From the NCBI GenBank assembly GCA_028291515.1, contig JAQGHU010000084.1, forward strand, positions 30,224 through 94,223: a stretch of DNA of 64,000 nucleotides. Direction: 5' to 3'. The number at the start of each line of letters is the position of its first letter. The first letter of the stretch is position 1. Below, piece after piece: positions 16,866 through 24,184 of this stretch. The notes under the pieces were generated by a model, which was not told the origin of the DNA, searched no databases, and worked only from the letters and a program-made list of their open reading frames with translations. A program made the translations under genes and the position numbers. Source of the stretch: Schlesneria sp. Its GTDB lineage: Bacteria > Planctomycetota > Planctomycetia > Planctomycetales > Planctomycetaceae.

Positions 16866-17255
16866 ATGTGTCATACCTCGACAACTTCATGCTTGCGCTC
16901 CCTGCTGGCGATGGCTTTTCTAGTCGGCCTGATTGGTTGTGAACACAATGCGCGCAACCTCTCGGTCGATAAAGCCGGTGCCCGGCAATTCTGTACGACT
17001 TTCCTAACCGCCTGGAAAGACGGCAAGAAGGCCGCGGACCTGAAACCAAAGATCACTGGCAAGGACTCTGACTGGGAAGCCGGAAAGACTCTCGAATCCT
17101 TTGAGATTCTTCCCGACGAACGAACAGATGGAGCCAATCTGTTCTTGACCGTCCGCCGAACCATCAAGTCGCCAGATGGAGCGTCACAACAGCAAGAAGT
17201 GGGATACGTCGTGGGAACATCTCCTGTCGTCACTGTCTTCCGAACAGACGAGTAA
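16866..17255 (+). CDS. Small lipoprotein of the duplicated cassette (copy 1)
   Basis: A 129-residue protein with a lipobox (MAFLVGLIGC, Cys at about residue 25). The mature part has FLTAWKDGKKAADLKPKITG and the closing YVVGTSPVVTVFR. The protein at 22397-22807 has the same layout and the ending YLVGTSPVLTVFR, so the two are paralogues. No known domain is recognised. It follows a DUF1559 gene in both cassettes and is followed here by a STAS protein 19 bp downstream. Predicted to be anchored to a membrane by its lipid. Confidence 0.7.
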   Translation: MCHTSTTSCLRSLLAMAFLVGLIGCEHNARNLSVDKAGARQFCTTFLTAWKDGKKAADLKPKITGKDSDWEAGKTLESFEILPDERTDGANLFLTVRRTIKSPDGASQQQEVGYVVGTSPVVTVFRTDE

Positions 17256-17274
17256 ATTATTCAGGAGGATGCCA

Positions 17275-17598
17275 ATGCAGACTCTAACACAGTTAGAAAT
17301 TTATGAGCCAGGGCCACTGACCGTGATCGGATTCGGCACTCGCTACACGGTGGATCAGTTTGATCTGGCCGCCTGCCGAGACGATATTTTCGACCTGATC
17401 CGCAACCATCATTGCCAGTTGCTGGCCATTGATTTGACCGGCATTCAGATCATTCCCTGTGGGTTGCTGGGGCTGCTCGTTTCCGTTCATCAACAAGAGA
17501 TCAACGTCTGTCTTTTCAACCCGTCCGAAGATCTGCGCGAAGTTTTACAAATCACCAAGCTCGACCGGTTGTTTCCGTGCTACCGCGTGGCAGCCTAA
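17275..17598 (+). CDS. STAS-domain protein (anti-sigma factor antagonist-like)
   Basis: A 107-residue protein: an initial strand (PGPLTVIGFGTRYTV), then CQLLAIDLTGIQIIPCGLLG, which matches the STAS core, and LREVLQITKLDRLFPCY, the usual final helix. In SpoIIAA-type antagonists a Ser at the DLTG-x-x-x-(D/I)S position is phosphorylated. Here that position reads IIPCG, so the phosphorylatable Ser appears replaced by Pro or Cys. ATG 17275 has AGGAGG exactly 6 bases upstream; the ATG at 17269 abuts the site. No partner kinase or phosphatase is adjacent. It lies between a lipoprotein and an AhpD-like gene. Confidence 0.75.
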   Translation: MQTLTQLEIYEPGPLTVIGFGTRYTVDQFDLAACRDDIFDLIRNHHCQLLAIDLTGIQIIPCGLLGLLVSVHQQEINVCLFNPSEDLREVLQITKLDRLFPCYRVAA

Positions 17599-17666
17599 GT
17601 TCAAGTTCCGGTCGTGGCGATATCCGCAATTCACTTTTCCTTCGTTCAATACTAGGAAGCCTTCCG

Positions 17667-19031
17667 ATGCGAACACTTTCTCGATGGAGCGGTGCCTTGT
17701 GCATCGTTGCTGTTTGTGCCAGTAGCTGGGGTGCAGAGATCAGCAGCGGTCTAACGAAGACTCGCCCCGAAATGAAGAAGCGAATCGAAGCACTTAAGGA
17801 GCGCGAAGCTCGGATCCCATTGCCGGCACTCACCGCTGAAGAGATCGCGTCCGGGAAACGATCAGTCAACAATGGTCGGCTGCGATCGATCTACCTTCCC
17901 GAATCGTGGCAAGCAAATCGATCTGCGACCGCGAACACGCAGGGCCGGACAGCCGGTCCGCAAAGCGTCGCCGCGAATCTGAACCAGCAGCAGCAGGCCC
18001 CCGACTATCCGTTCAAAACGCGCCTGTTCTGGATCGTCTCGCGAACCAACGACTGCCAGTATTGCCTGGGACATCAAGAACTGAAGCTGCGTCGCGCCGG
18101 CATGACTGATGATCAGATCGCGTCGCTCGACTGCAAGTGGACTGCGTTTCCGGCCGACGAGCAAGCTGCGATCCGGTTGACCCGCAAAATCACGCTGACC
18201 CCGCACCTGGTGACCGACGATGATCTGGCAGCGCTGAAGAAGCACTACACGGATGCCCAAGTCGCCGACATCATTCAGACGGTGGCTGGCTATAATTCGA
18301 CGAATCGCTGGACAGCCTCGACCGGCATTCCTCAAGACCGTTCTTTCGGCGGCGATGAGCCCAGCCAACTTGATACCCCGACCTCTGCCGAGTTCTCTGC
18401 CGTCGAAACCAGCGTCGCCCCGTACGACTACAAGCCGCGTGCTGCGTGGGAATCACGTGCAGAAGTCGACGCCGCCATCGCGGCTTGCCGCGGTCGTTCC
18501 CCGTTGATCAAACTGCCGACGATGGAAGCCGCGCGACAAGCGCTGGCGGCCGATACGCCGGGAATCACGCCCCCTATCTGGTGCCAGGCAATGGCATACG
18601 CTCCACAGACGGCTCTGCGCGGGTGGAAGCATCGTCAAGCCGTTGCTCGTGACGGCAAGCTGAATCCGAACCTGAAAGCCCTGATCGCCTGGGTCACCGC
18701 TCGCGAGAACCGCGCTTGGTACTCGGCCGCACATGCCAGAACCCGACTGAACGCCCTCGGTGTGACGGATGACACTCTGTATTCGATCGGCACGAACGAA
18801 GGTTCGTTCACACCGGTAGAACAGGCGACTTTCGCCTTCGCACGCAAACTGACATCAGCTCCGCATACGATTGTTGATGACGACGTCGCCGGATTGCGAA
18901 AGTTATTCAGTGACAACGAAGTCGCTGAAATCATCTTTCTGGTCTGCGATGGCAATTCGTTTGACCGCGTCACGGAGATGCTGCGATTGCCGCTCGAAGG
19001 AGGATCGACAACGATCGGTCAGGTTCAGTGA
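17667..19031 (+). CDS. Exported two-domain AhpD/carboxymuconolactone-decarboxylase-like protein, C-terminal domain degenerate
   Basis: A 454-residue protein with a signal peptide (cleavage near WGA-E24). Domain 1 (about 110-225) has SRTNDCQYCLGHQELKLRRA, the CxxCxxH centre of the AhpD/CMD fold at C130, C133 and H136. Domain 2 (about 330-445) repeats the pattern as ARENRAWYSAAHARTRLNAL: both Cys are gone (A350, S353) and only the His remains. AhpD-type proteins use these cysteines for thiol-based peroxide reduction. ATG 17667 was chosen because it starts the signal peptide. It is followed by a paralogue at 19175. I infer redox activity outside the cytoplasm for domain 1 and a structural or regulatory role for domain 2. 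Confidence 0.8.
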   Translation: MRTLSRWSGALCIVAVCASSWGAEISSGLTKTRPEMKKRIEALKEREARIPLPALTAEEIASGKRSVNNGRLRSIYLPESWQANRSATANTQGRTAGPQSVAANLNQQQQAPDYPFKTRLFWIVSRTNDCQYCLGHQELKLRRAGMTDDQIASLDCKWTAFPADEQAAIRLTRKITLTPHLVTDDDLAALKKHYTDAQVADIIQTVAGYNSTNRWTASTGIPQDRSFGGDEPSQLDTPTSAEFSAVETSVAPYDYKPRAAWESRAEVDAAIAACRGRSPLIKLPTMEAARQALAADTPGITPPIWCQAMAYAPQTALRGWKHRQAVARDGKLNPNLKALIAWVTARENRAWYSAAHARTRLNALGVTDDTLYSIGTNEGSFTPVEQATFAFARKLTSAPHTIVDDDVAGLRKLFSDNEVAEIIFLVCDGNSFDRVTEMLRLPLEGGSTTIGQVQ

Positions 19032-19038
19032 AATCCAA

Positions 19039-19151
19039 GTGAGCCGCGCTGCGTCAGCACGCGGATAACTTCACCGCAGTGATCAACAGAATCGAATCGT
19101 GGCCATGTGATTCAGATCAAGTTATCCGCGTGCTGACGCAGCGCGGCTCAC
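19039..19151. repeat. Complete inverted repeat, family B (33-bp perfect arms)
   Basis: The left arm 19039-19071, starting GTGAGCCGCGCTGCG, is perfectly complementary to 19119-19151; the loop is 47 bp. It fills the gap between the two AhpD-like genes and overlaps the spurious upstream extension of the second. Related copies: 3584-3605 (solo) and 40371-40489. Confidence 0.9.
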
Positions 19152-19174
19152 CAAAGCACCTTTGGAAAAACATC

Positions 19175-20608
19175 ATGCTCAAACCCTGTTCTACAGCGTT
19201 CGCCATCGGCCTATCTCTGCTATCTGCCGGGGCGGCATTCGCGATCGACTCCGTCAACGCACCGCGCCCAATACCGTTGACACGTCCGGAAATGAAAGAG
19301 TTTCTGGAAGACATGAAGGGCCGAACGCCGCGGATTCCTCTTCCCGAACTGACGGATGCGGACAAAGAACGGTTGGGTGAGCGAGGCGGCAGCTACGAAG
19401 GTCGACTGCGATTTCACTACATGCAGCCGAACGAAGGACAAGGACCAGGCGGACAGGGACGCGGCGAAGGTCGCGGAACGGGGAATGGCGGACGCGATAA
19501 CGATCCCGATATGACACTCGACTATGCGTTCAAAGTCCAGTTGTTCTGGATCGTGTCGCGCACCAATAACTGTCAGTACTGCCTGGGTCATCAGGAATCG
19601 AAGCTGCTGGGCGCGGGGATGACCGAAGATGAAATTGCGGCTTTGGATGGTGACTGGTCGCAGCACACGCCTGCTCAACGGACTGCGTATGCCTTCGCTC
19701 GCAAGATCACCTATGAGCCTCAGAATCTCACGGACGCTGACATCGATGGCCTGCGAAAGCACTACACCGATAAACAGATCCTGGAAATGATCCTGTCGGT
19801 CGCCGGCAACAACTCGATCAATCGCTGGAAAGAAGGAGCGGGCATTCCGCAATCGTCCGGTGGCGGAAACTTCGGTAATCGTCGACCTGGTGGAGCCGAA
19901 GCAACCGCCGAACGTCCGGCACCCACTACGTCGCATAGCTACCTGACACCGACATCCGAGAAGTTTCAGAAGCTGACGACCAAGGTGGCTCCGGCCATCG
20001 ATCCCAAACCGGGCCAGACCACTTCGGCGACGGTTTCGAATCGACCACCGCTGGAAACGCAAGCGGACGTTGAAAAGGCTTTGGCGACAGCACGGCAGCG
20101 TGCTCCTCGCCTTCCTTTGATTGACGAAGACAAGGCTCGCGAAGTCGTTCCCGAAGGCTTCCCGGACGGATCACTGCCCCAATGGGTGCGGTTGCTGGCG
20201 AACTTCCCGACCAGTGCGAAAGGTCGCATCGGCAGTATTCGTTCGGCCGAAGAACGAAACGACTTGAAGCCGCTGCTGAAAGCACAACTCAGTTGGATCA
20301 TCGCTCGTCAGGATCGTGCCTGGTACGCCGTCGCCCTAGCAAAACAGCGACTGAAGGATCTGGGCTGGTCGGATGATCAGGTCTATTCGCTGGACGGAGA
20401 CTGGGCGCAGTTCACGCCCGCCGAGAAATCCCTGTTCACACTCGCTCGCAAGCTGGCGGCGACTCCCGTCGTACTGACCGACATCGATGTCACCGAGGCG
20501 GTCAAGCACGCGGGACCACGCGAAGTCGTTCAGACCATCAGCTACACGACCAACCGAGCTTCATTTGATCGGATCACGGAATCAGCGGGCTTACGAGCCG
20601 AGAAGTAA
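19175..20608 (+). CDS. Exported two-domain AhpD-like protein, paralogue of the preceding gene
   Basis: A 477-residue protein with a signal peptide (AIGLSLLSAGAAFA). The N-terminal region LTRPEMKEFLEDMKGRTPRI mirrors TRPEMKKRIEALKEREARIP of the neighbour. A Gly/Arg-rich linker (about residues 85-110) precedes domain 1, whose centre is SRTNNCQYCLGHQESKLLGA (CxxCxxH intact). Domain 2 reads ARQDRAWYAVALAKQRLKDL, with both Cys and the His lost. Start ATG 19175 begins the signal peptide; the frame upstream runs through the family B repeat. Tandem duplication with 17667-19031 is clear. Likely an exported thiol-redox protein; substrate unknown. Confidence 0.8.
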   Translation: MLKPCSTAFAIGLSLLSAGAAFAIDSVNAPRPIPLTRPEMKEFLEDMKGRTPRIPLPELTDADKERLGERGGSYEGRLRFHYMQPNEGQGPGGQGRGEGRGTGNGGRDNDPDMTLDYAFKVQLFWIVSRTNNCQYCLGHQESKLLGAGMTEDEIAALDGDWSQHTPAQRTAYAFARKITYEPQNLTDADIDGLRKHYTDKQILEMILSVAGNNSINRWKEGAGIPQSSGGGNFGNRRPGGAEATAERPAPTTSHSYLTPTSEKFQKLTTKVAPAIDPKPGQTTSATVSNRPPLETQADVEKALATARQRAPRLPLIDEDKAREVVPEGFPDGSLPQWVRLLANFPTSAKGRIGSIRSAEERNDLKPLLKAQLSWIIARQDRAWYAVALAKQRLKDLGWSDDQVYSLDGDWAQFTPAEKSLFTLARKLAATPVVLTDIDVTEAVKHAGPREVVQTISYTTNRASFDRITESAGLRAEK

Positions 20609-20632
20609 GCCCTCACGCTGCGGTATTAAACA

Positions 20633-21055
20633 ATGCAACGGCAAGTGCTATCAATGACGATGCGATCTCTCCAGCGCCACTGCTTGCAGTGGCTGCTGCT
20701 GATCGTTGCTGTCGTTGGACAACAGCGCATAGCCGAAGCGACCTGTGGTGATTATCTGCAGAAATACAGCGATCAGGCGGCCGGTCACAGCAGACATCTA
20801 TCCAAGGCAGGTTCAATACCAGCCACTGGCGAGCCTGCCAACTATCCCGTCTGCCTGGGACCAAATTGCCGTCGACACCAGCCGATTCCGGCGCAGCCTT
20901 CCAATGAGATTCTGCCCCCCACAGCCAGGGAAGCCGTTCTGGTTCCTGGTCTTTTGATCGTTCCTCTTTCATTGCTCGATCGCGATCGAGCAATCCAGAT
21001 CACCGACATCAGCGGTCCCGCAGACCGCATCTTTCGCCCTCCGCGGATGATGTGA
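20633..21055 (+). CDS. Small secreted CGDYL-family protein (copy 2)
   Basis: A 140-residue paralogue of 15052-15477. The signal peptide (WLLLIVAVVGQQRIAEA) is followed by TCGDYLQKYSD, then PVCLGPNCRRH and a C-terminal ADRIFRPPRMM. Between the conserved motifs the two copies are not alignable, which suggests that the motifs carry the function. The start could also be the internal ATG at 20654. Followed by a DUF1559 gene, as in copy 1. Confidence 0.65.
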   Translation: MQRQVLSMTMRSLQRHCLQWLLLIVAVVGQQRIAEATCGDYLQKYSDQAAGHSRHLSKAGSIPATGEPANYPVCLGPNCRRHQPIPAQPSNEILPPTAREAVLVPGLLIVPLSLLDRDRAIQITDISGPADRIFRPPRMM

Positions 21056-21263
21056 TGTTTGAAGCTCTCTAATTCGAGTCATCGGCAATATCAGGCCGCG
21101 GAACAGGTAAGGATCACGATCCTGCCGTCCCTCTGCGTCACTGCTGCAGTTCGATGATCAGAATCGATAGAAGTCTCACGCATTAATTGGACGGCGCGCT
21201 CGTTGCGCATCGTCATTCCATCACATTTTCCGCCATCGCGCGGACATCTCGAGGGCCTGATCC

Positions 21264-22211
21264 ATGATTCATCATTCTCGTCGTCGTGCATTTACACTGA
21301 TTGAACTTCTTGTCGTCATCGCCATTATTGCTGTGTTGATCGCGTTGCTGCTGCCTGCAGTTCAACAAGCTCGTGAAGCTGCCAGGCGCACGCAGTGCAA
21401 AAACAACCTCAAGCAATTGGGTTTGGGACTACATAACTATCACGGCACATTCAACTGCTTCCCATTTGGCCAGATTGACTCGGCCAAGGGCTACTCGGCA
21501 ATCAGTCAGATGCTCCCTTACTTCGATCAGGCTCCGCTCTACAACCTGATTAACTTCTCATTGTCGTATAGCGACGCCTCGAACAGTACGGCGCTCAATT
21601 CCGTACTGCCGGCCTTGCGCTGCCCGAGTGACGGGAACAACAATCTCTCCGGCCAGGGCGGTCCGACGAATTACATGGCCAATAAAGGCAGCGGTGTGAT
21701 TTGGCAGGATGCCACCGGGCCGAATACGGGCATGCCGCCACAGACGGGAGTGATGTTCTACGCCAGTTCCGTCCGCATCGGCGATATCACTGATGGGACG
21801 ACGAACACCGCGGCATTCAGCGAGCGGTTGCTGGCAGACGGCAACAACGGAATCGTCAGTCCGATCGCCGACGTTTTCTTCAGCCCTGCGTCTCCGGCAA
21901 CCCCTGACGACGCGATCGCCATGTGTGCTGCCGTCGATATCAACAATCTCTCCAATCAATTCCCACTGTACATGGGAGCACCCTGGATGCACGGGCAACA
22001 CACCTATCTGCACATCAATGGTCCCAACTCGCGATCGTGCGGGTTCTTTACTGTGCTGCGAGCCAACATGCCTCCCAGCAGTCGGCACGTTGGTGGCGTC
22101 CACGTGCAACTGTGCGATGGATCGGTGCGGTTTGTCAGCGAGAATGTCGATCGCTTGGCCTGGCGAGCCGTCGGGACCCGCGCCGGCGGCGAAGTGATTG
22201 GTGATTTCTAA
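21264..22211 (+). CDS. DUF1559 type II pseudopilin-like protein
   Basis: A 315-residue protein with the prepilin start [20 protein letters not shown] and [20 protein letters not shown], the internal [15 protein letters not shown] and the C-terminal H-x9-DG box [29 protein letters not shown] precedes the ATG. It is closer to the copy at 15756 than to the one at 55154 in order and neighbours. The variable middle is probably the exposed part. Second cassette. Confidence 0.93.
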   Translation: MIHHSRRRAFTLIELLVVIAIIAVLIALLLPAVQQAREAARRTQCKNNLKQLGLGLHNYHGTFNCFPFGQIDSAKGYSAISQMLPYFDQAPLYNLINFSLSYSDASNSTALNSVLPALRCPSDGNNNLSGQGGPTNYMANKGSGVIWQDATGPNTGMPPQTGVMFYASSVRIGDITDGTTNTAAFSERLLADGNNGIVSPIADVFFSPASPATPDDAIAMCAAVDINNLSNQFPLYMGAPWMHGQHTYLHINGPNSRSCGFFTVLRANMPPSSRHVGGVHVQLCDGSVRFVSENVDRLAWRAVGTRAGGEVIGDF

Positions 22212-22249
22212 AAGAGAGTGCGCGACGGTGATCTGTCCTGATTTAGTTT

Positions 22250-22309
22250 GGGTGCCACGGACTTGGAGTCCTCGACATGGCCGTGTCTTCGATCGAGGAC
22301 ACGGCCACT
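22250..22309 (+). repeat. Intergenic palindromic repeat, family A
   Basis: GGGTGCCACGG, then GGAGTCCTCGACATGGCC and a hairpin with arms GGCCGTGTC and GACACGGCC (22279-22306). It lies between the pseudopilin and the lipoprotein of cassette copy 2. Confidence 0.8.
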
Positions 22310-22396
22310 CGGTAGGGCCATTTTGTCGTTACTAACCGCTATTGATCGCTGCATGACACGATCCCGTCTTATTCCACTTCATTGAGAATTTCATAC

Positions 22397-22807
22397 ATGA
22401 ACCCTCGTTCGCATCGATCGTTCCAATACGTGACCTGGCAGCAATTCATGCTGCTGTTGATTCTGTCCTCTGGTTTGATCGGATGTGGCGGTAACGCGCA
22501 TGCGGTCAAACCCGATGTGGCCCAGCAGACACTGCGCTCGGCCCTGGACTCATGGAAGAGCGGCCAGACCATTGAGAGCCTGAAAAAGGGCTCGCCTTCA
22601 ATCGTTGTTCAGGATCTGGATTGGTCGGGCGGTGCCAAGTTACTGGACTATGAAGTTCTCGATGGCGGTAAGCCGGTCGATGCGAACCTGCAAGCCAAAG
22701 TGAAACTGAAATTACGCGATGCGAAAGATGTCGAATCGGAAAAGACGGTCAGCTACCTGGTCGGAACGAGCCCCGTCTTGACCGTCTTTCGTGACATGTT
22801 TCATTGA
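22397..22807 (+). CDS. Small lipoprotein of the duplicated cassette (copy 2)
   Basis: A 136-residue protein from ATG 22397 (a TTG at 22382 is in frame). The lipobox lies in LILSSGLIGCGG. The mature part includes SALDSWKSGQTIESLKKGSP and ends YLVGTSPVLTVFRDMFH, paralogous to 16866-17255. No known domain. The next gene (22859) encodes an exported redoxin 51 bp downstream on the same strand. Confidence 0.7.
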   Translation: MNPRSHRSFQYVTWQQFMLLLILSSGLIGCGGNAHAVKPDVAQQTLRSALDSWKSGQTIESLKKGSPSIVVQDLDWSGGAKLLDYEVLDGGKPVDANLQAKVKLKLRDAKDVESEKTVSYLVGTSPVLTVFRDMFH

Positions 22808-22858
22808 TCCTGGCCACCTGATTTGAAGTCCCCTAGTTCCCTAATCCAAGAGATTCCC

Positions 22859-24112
22859 ATGAGATTGACCTGCCTGAAACTAACTGCTCCGGTCCTATCG
22901 GTCACTGCGATGCTGCTCTCTCAAGCGAGTGCGGACGACGCGACTGCCACGGGCGCAACTACTGCCGCGAAAGAAGACCCGAAGTTCACCGTGAATCCGG
23001 ACTTGACCAAGGTTCCCAACGAAGAAATCGAAGCCGCTTACGAAGGGAAGACCCAACCGGAAGCGATTCGAATGTACCTGGCGATCAGCAAGGGAGCCAT
23101 GATGGGTGGCAACGACGGCTGGTTCGGGCCGGCGGCCTCGCGATACAGTTGGGCCTGGCTGGCCGAGAAACACGGCGTCACCCCCAAGGGTGAAATTGAA
23201 GCCGCCAAGTTTCAGGGCGATGCGGCGTGGTTTAAGCGTCTGGATCGAAACAAAGATGGCAAGATCGTCGCCGAAGACCTGGACTGGTCTGATCGCAATT
23301 TCTGGGTCCAGAATGCCTCTCTGGTGAATCGCCTGTTCCGCAAAGCAGATCCCAATGGTGATGGCGCGCTAACGCGTGACGAGTGGCTCGCATTTTACGA
23401 CGCCACGGCTCAAGGTCAGAAATCGCTCAGTGCCGAAGACCTGCGAGAAGCCTGGCTGACGGGCATGGCTTCGAATTTTCTGCCGGGTGATGCTCCTACG
23501 AAAGAGATGCTTCTTAATGGACTGTTCACCGGCGAAGTCGGATCGCTACAGGAAGGTCCCGCACTGAATGCGCCAGCTCCAGACTTCACGCTGAAGACAC
23601 AAGACGGCGAACGGACGATCCAGCTGTCCGAAGTCATCGGCAAAAAGCCTGTCGTGTTGATGTTCGGCAACTTTACCTGTGGGCCGTTCCGTTCGATCTC
23701 CCCAGGCGTCGAAACGGTTCATGAGCGTTTCAAAGATGACGCTGTCTTCATCGGAGTGTATGTTCGCGAAGCACACCCGACCGATGGCTGGAAGATGGAA
23801 TCCAATACGAAGGTCGGCGTCGCGGTGGCTCAGCCCAAGACCTACGACGAGCGTAAAGCGATTGCTCAGCAATGCAATCAACTCTTAAAGCTGAAGATGC
23901 CGCTGCTGGTCGATGACATCAATGATTCGACCGGAAACGCCTACAGCGGCATGCCCGCTCGGTTGTATGTGATCGATAACGAAGGTCGTGTGGCTTACAA
24001 GGGAGGTCGCGGCCCCTTCGGCTTTAAGCCGGGTGAGATGGAGCAGGCGTTGGTCATGACTCTGCTCGAAGCCGCCACGCCAAAAGCTCCTTCACAAACG
24101 TCGACGAAATGA
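22859..24112 (+). CDS. Exported EF-hand plus iodothyronine-deiodinase-like redoxin
   Basis: A 417-residue protein with a signal peptide (cleavage near SQASA-D26). Two EF-hands: DRNKDGKIVAED (129-140) and DPNGDGALTRDE (164-175), both with the expected Ca ligands. From about 236 a thioredoxin-fold domain follows: APDFTLKTQDG, VVLMFGNFTCGPFRSI with Cys274, and YVREAHPTDGWKMESN. The NFTCGPFR and EAH-x-x-DGW motifs are the signature of the T1-deiodinase family (PF00837), here with Cys in place of selenocysteine. Bacterial members are thought to be thiol peroxidase- or reductase-like; iodine chemistry is not implied. ATG 22859 begins the signal peptide. Probably co-transcribed with the AhpD-like gene 72 bp downstream. 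Confidence 0.82.
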   Translation: MRLTCLKLTAPVLSVTAMLLSQASADDATATGATTAAKEDPKFTVNPDLTKVPNEEIEAAYEGKTQPEAIRMYLAISKGAMMGGNDGWFGPAASRYSWAWLAEKHGVTPKGEIEAAKFQGDAAWFKRLDRNKDGKIVAEDLDWSDRNFWVQNASLVNRLFRKADPNGDGALTRDEWLAFYDATAQGQKSLSAEDLREAWLTGMASNFLPGDAPTKEMLLNGLFTGEVGSLQEGPALNAPAPDFTLKTQDGERTIQLSEVIGKKPVVLMFGNFTCGPFRSISPGVETVHERFKDDAVFIGVYVREAHPTDGWKMESNTKVGVAVAQPKTYDERKAIAQQCNQLLKLKMPLLVDDINDSTGNAYSGMPARLYVIDNEGRVAYKGGRGPFGFKPGEMEQALVMTLLEAATPKAPSQTSTK

Positions 24113-24184
24113 CAGCAAGCTATTTGAATTCCAATAAATTTATCGTTTCTGAAGATTGGCTTTGAATATTATGGAAAGGCTCTC

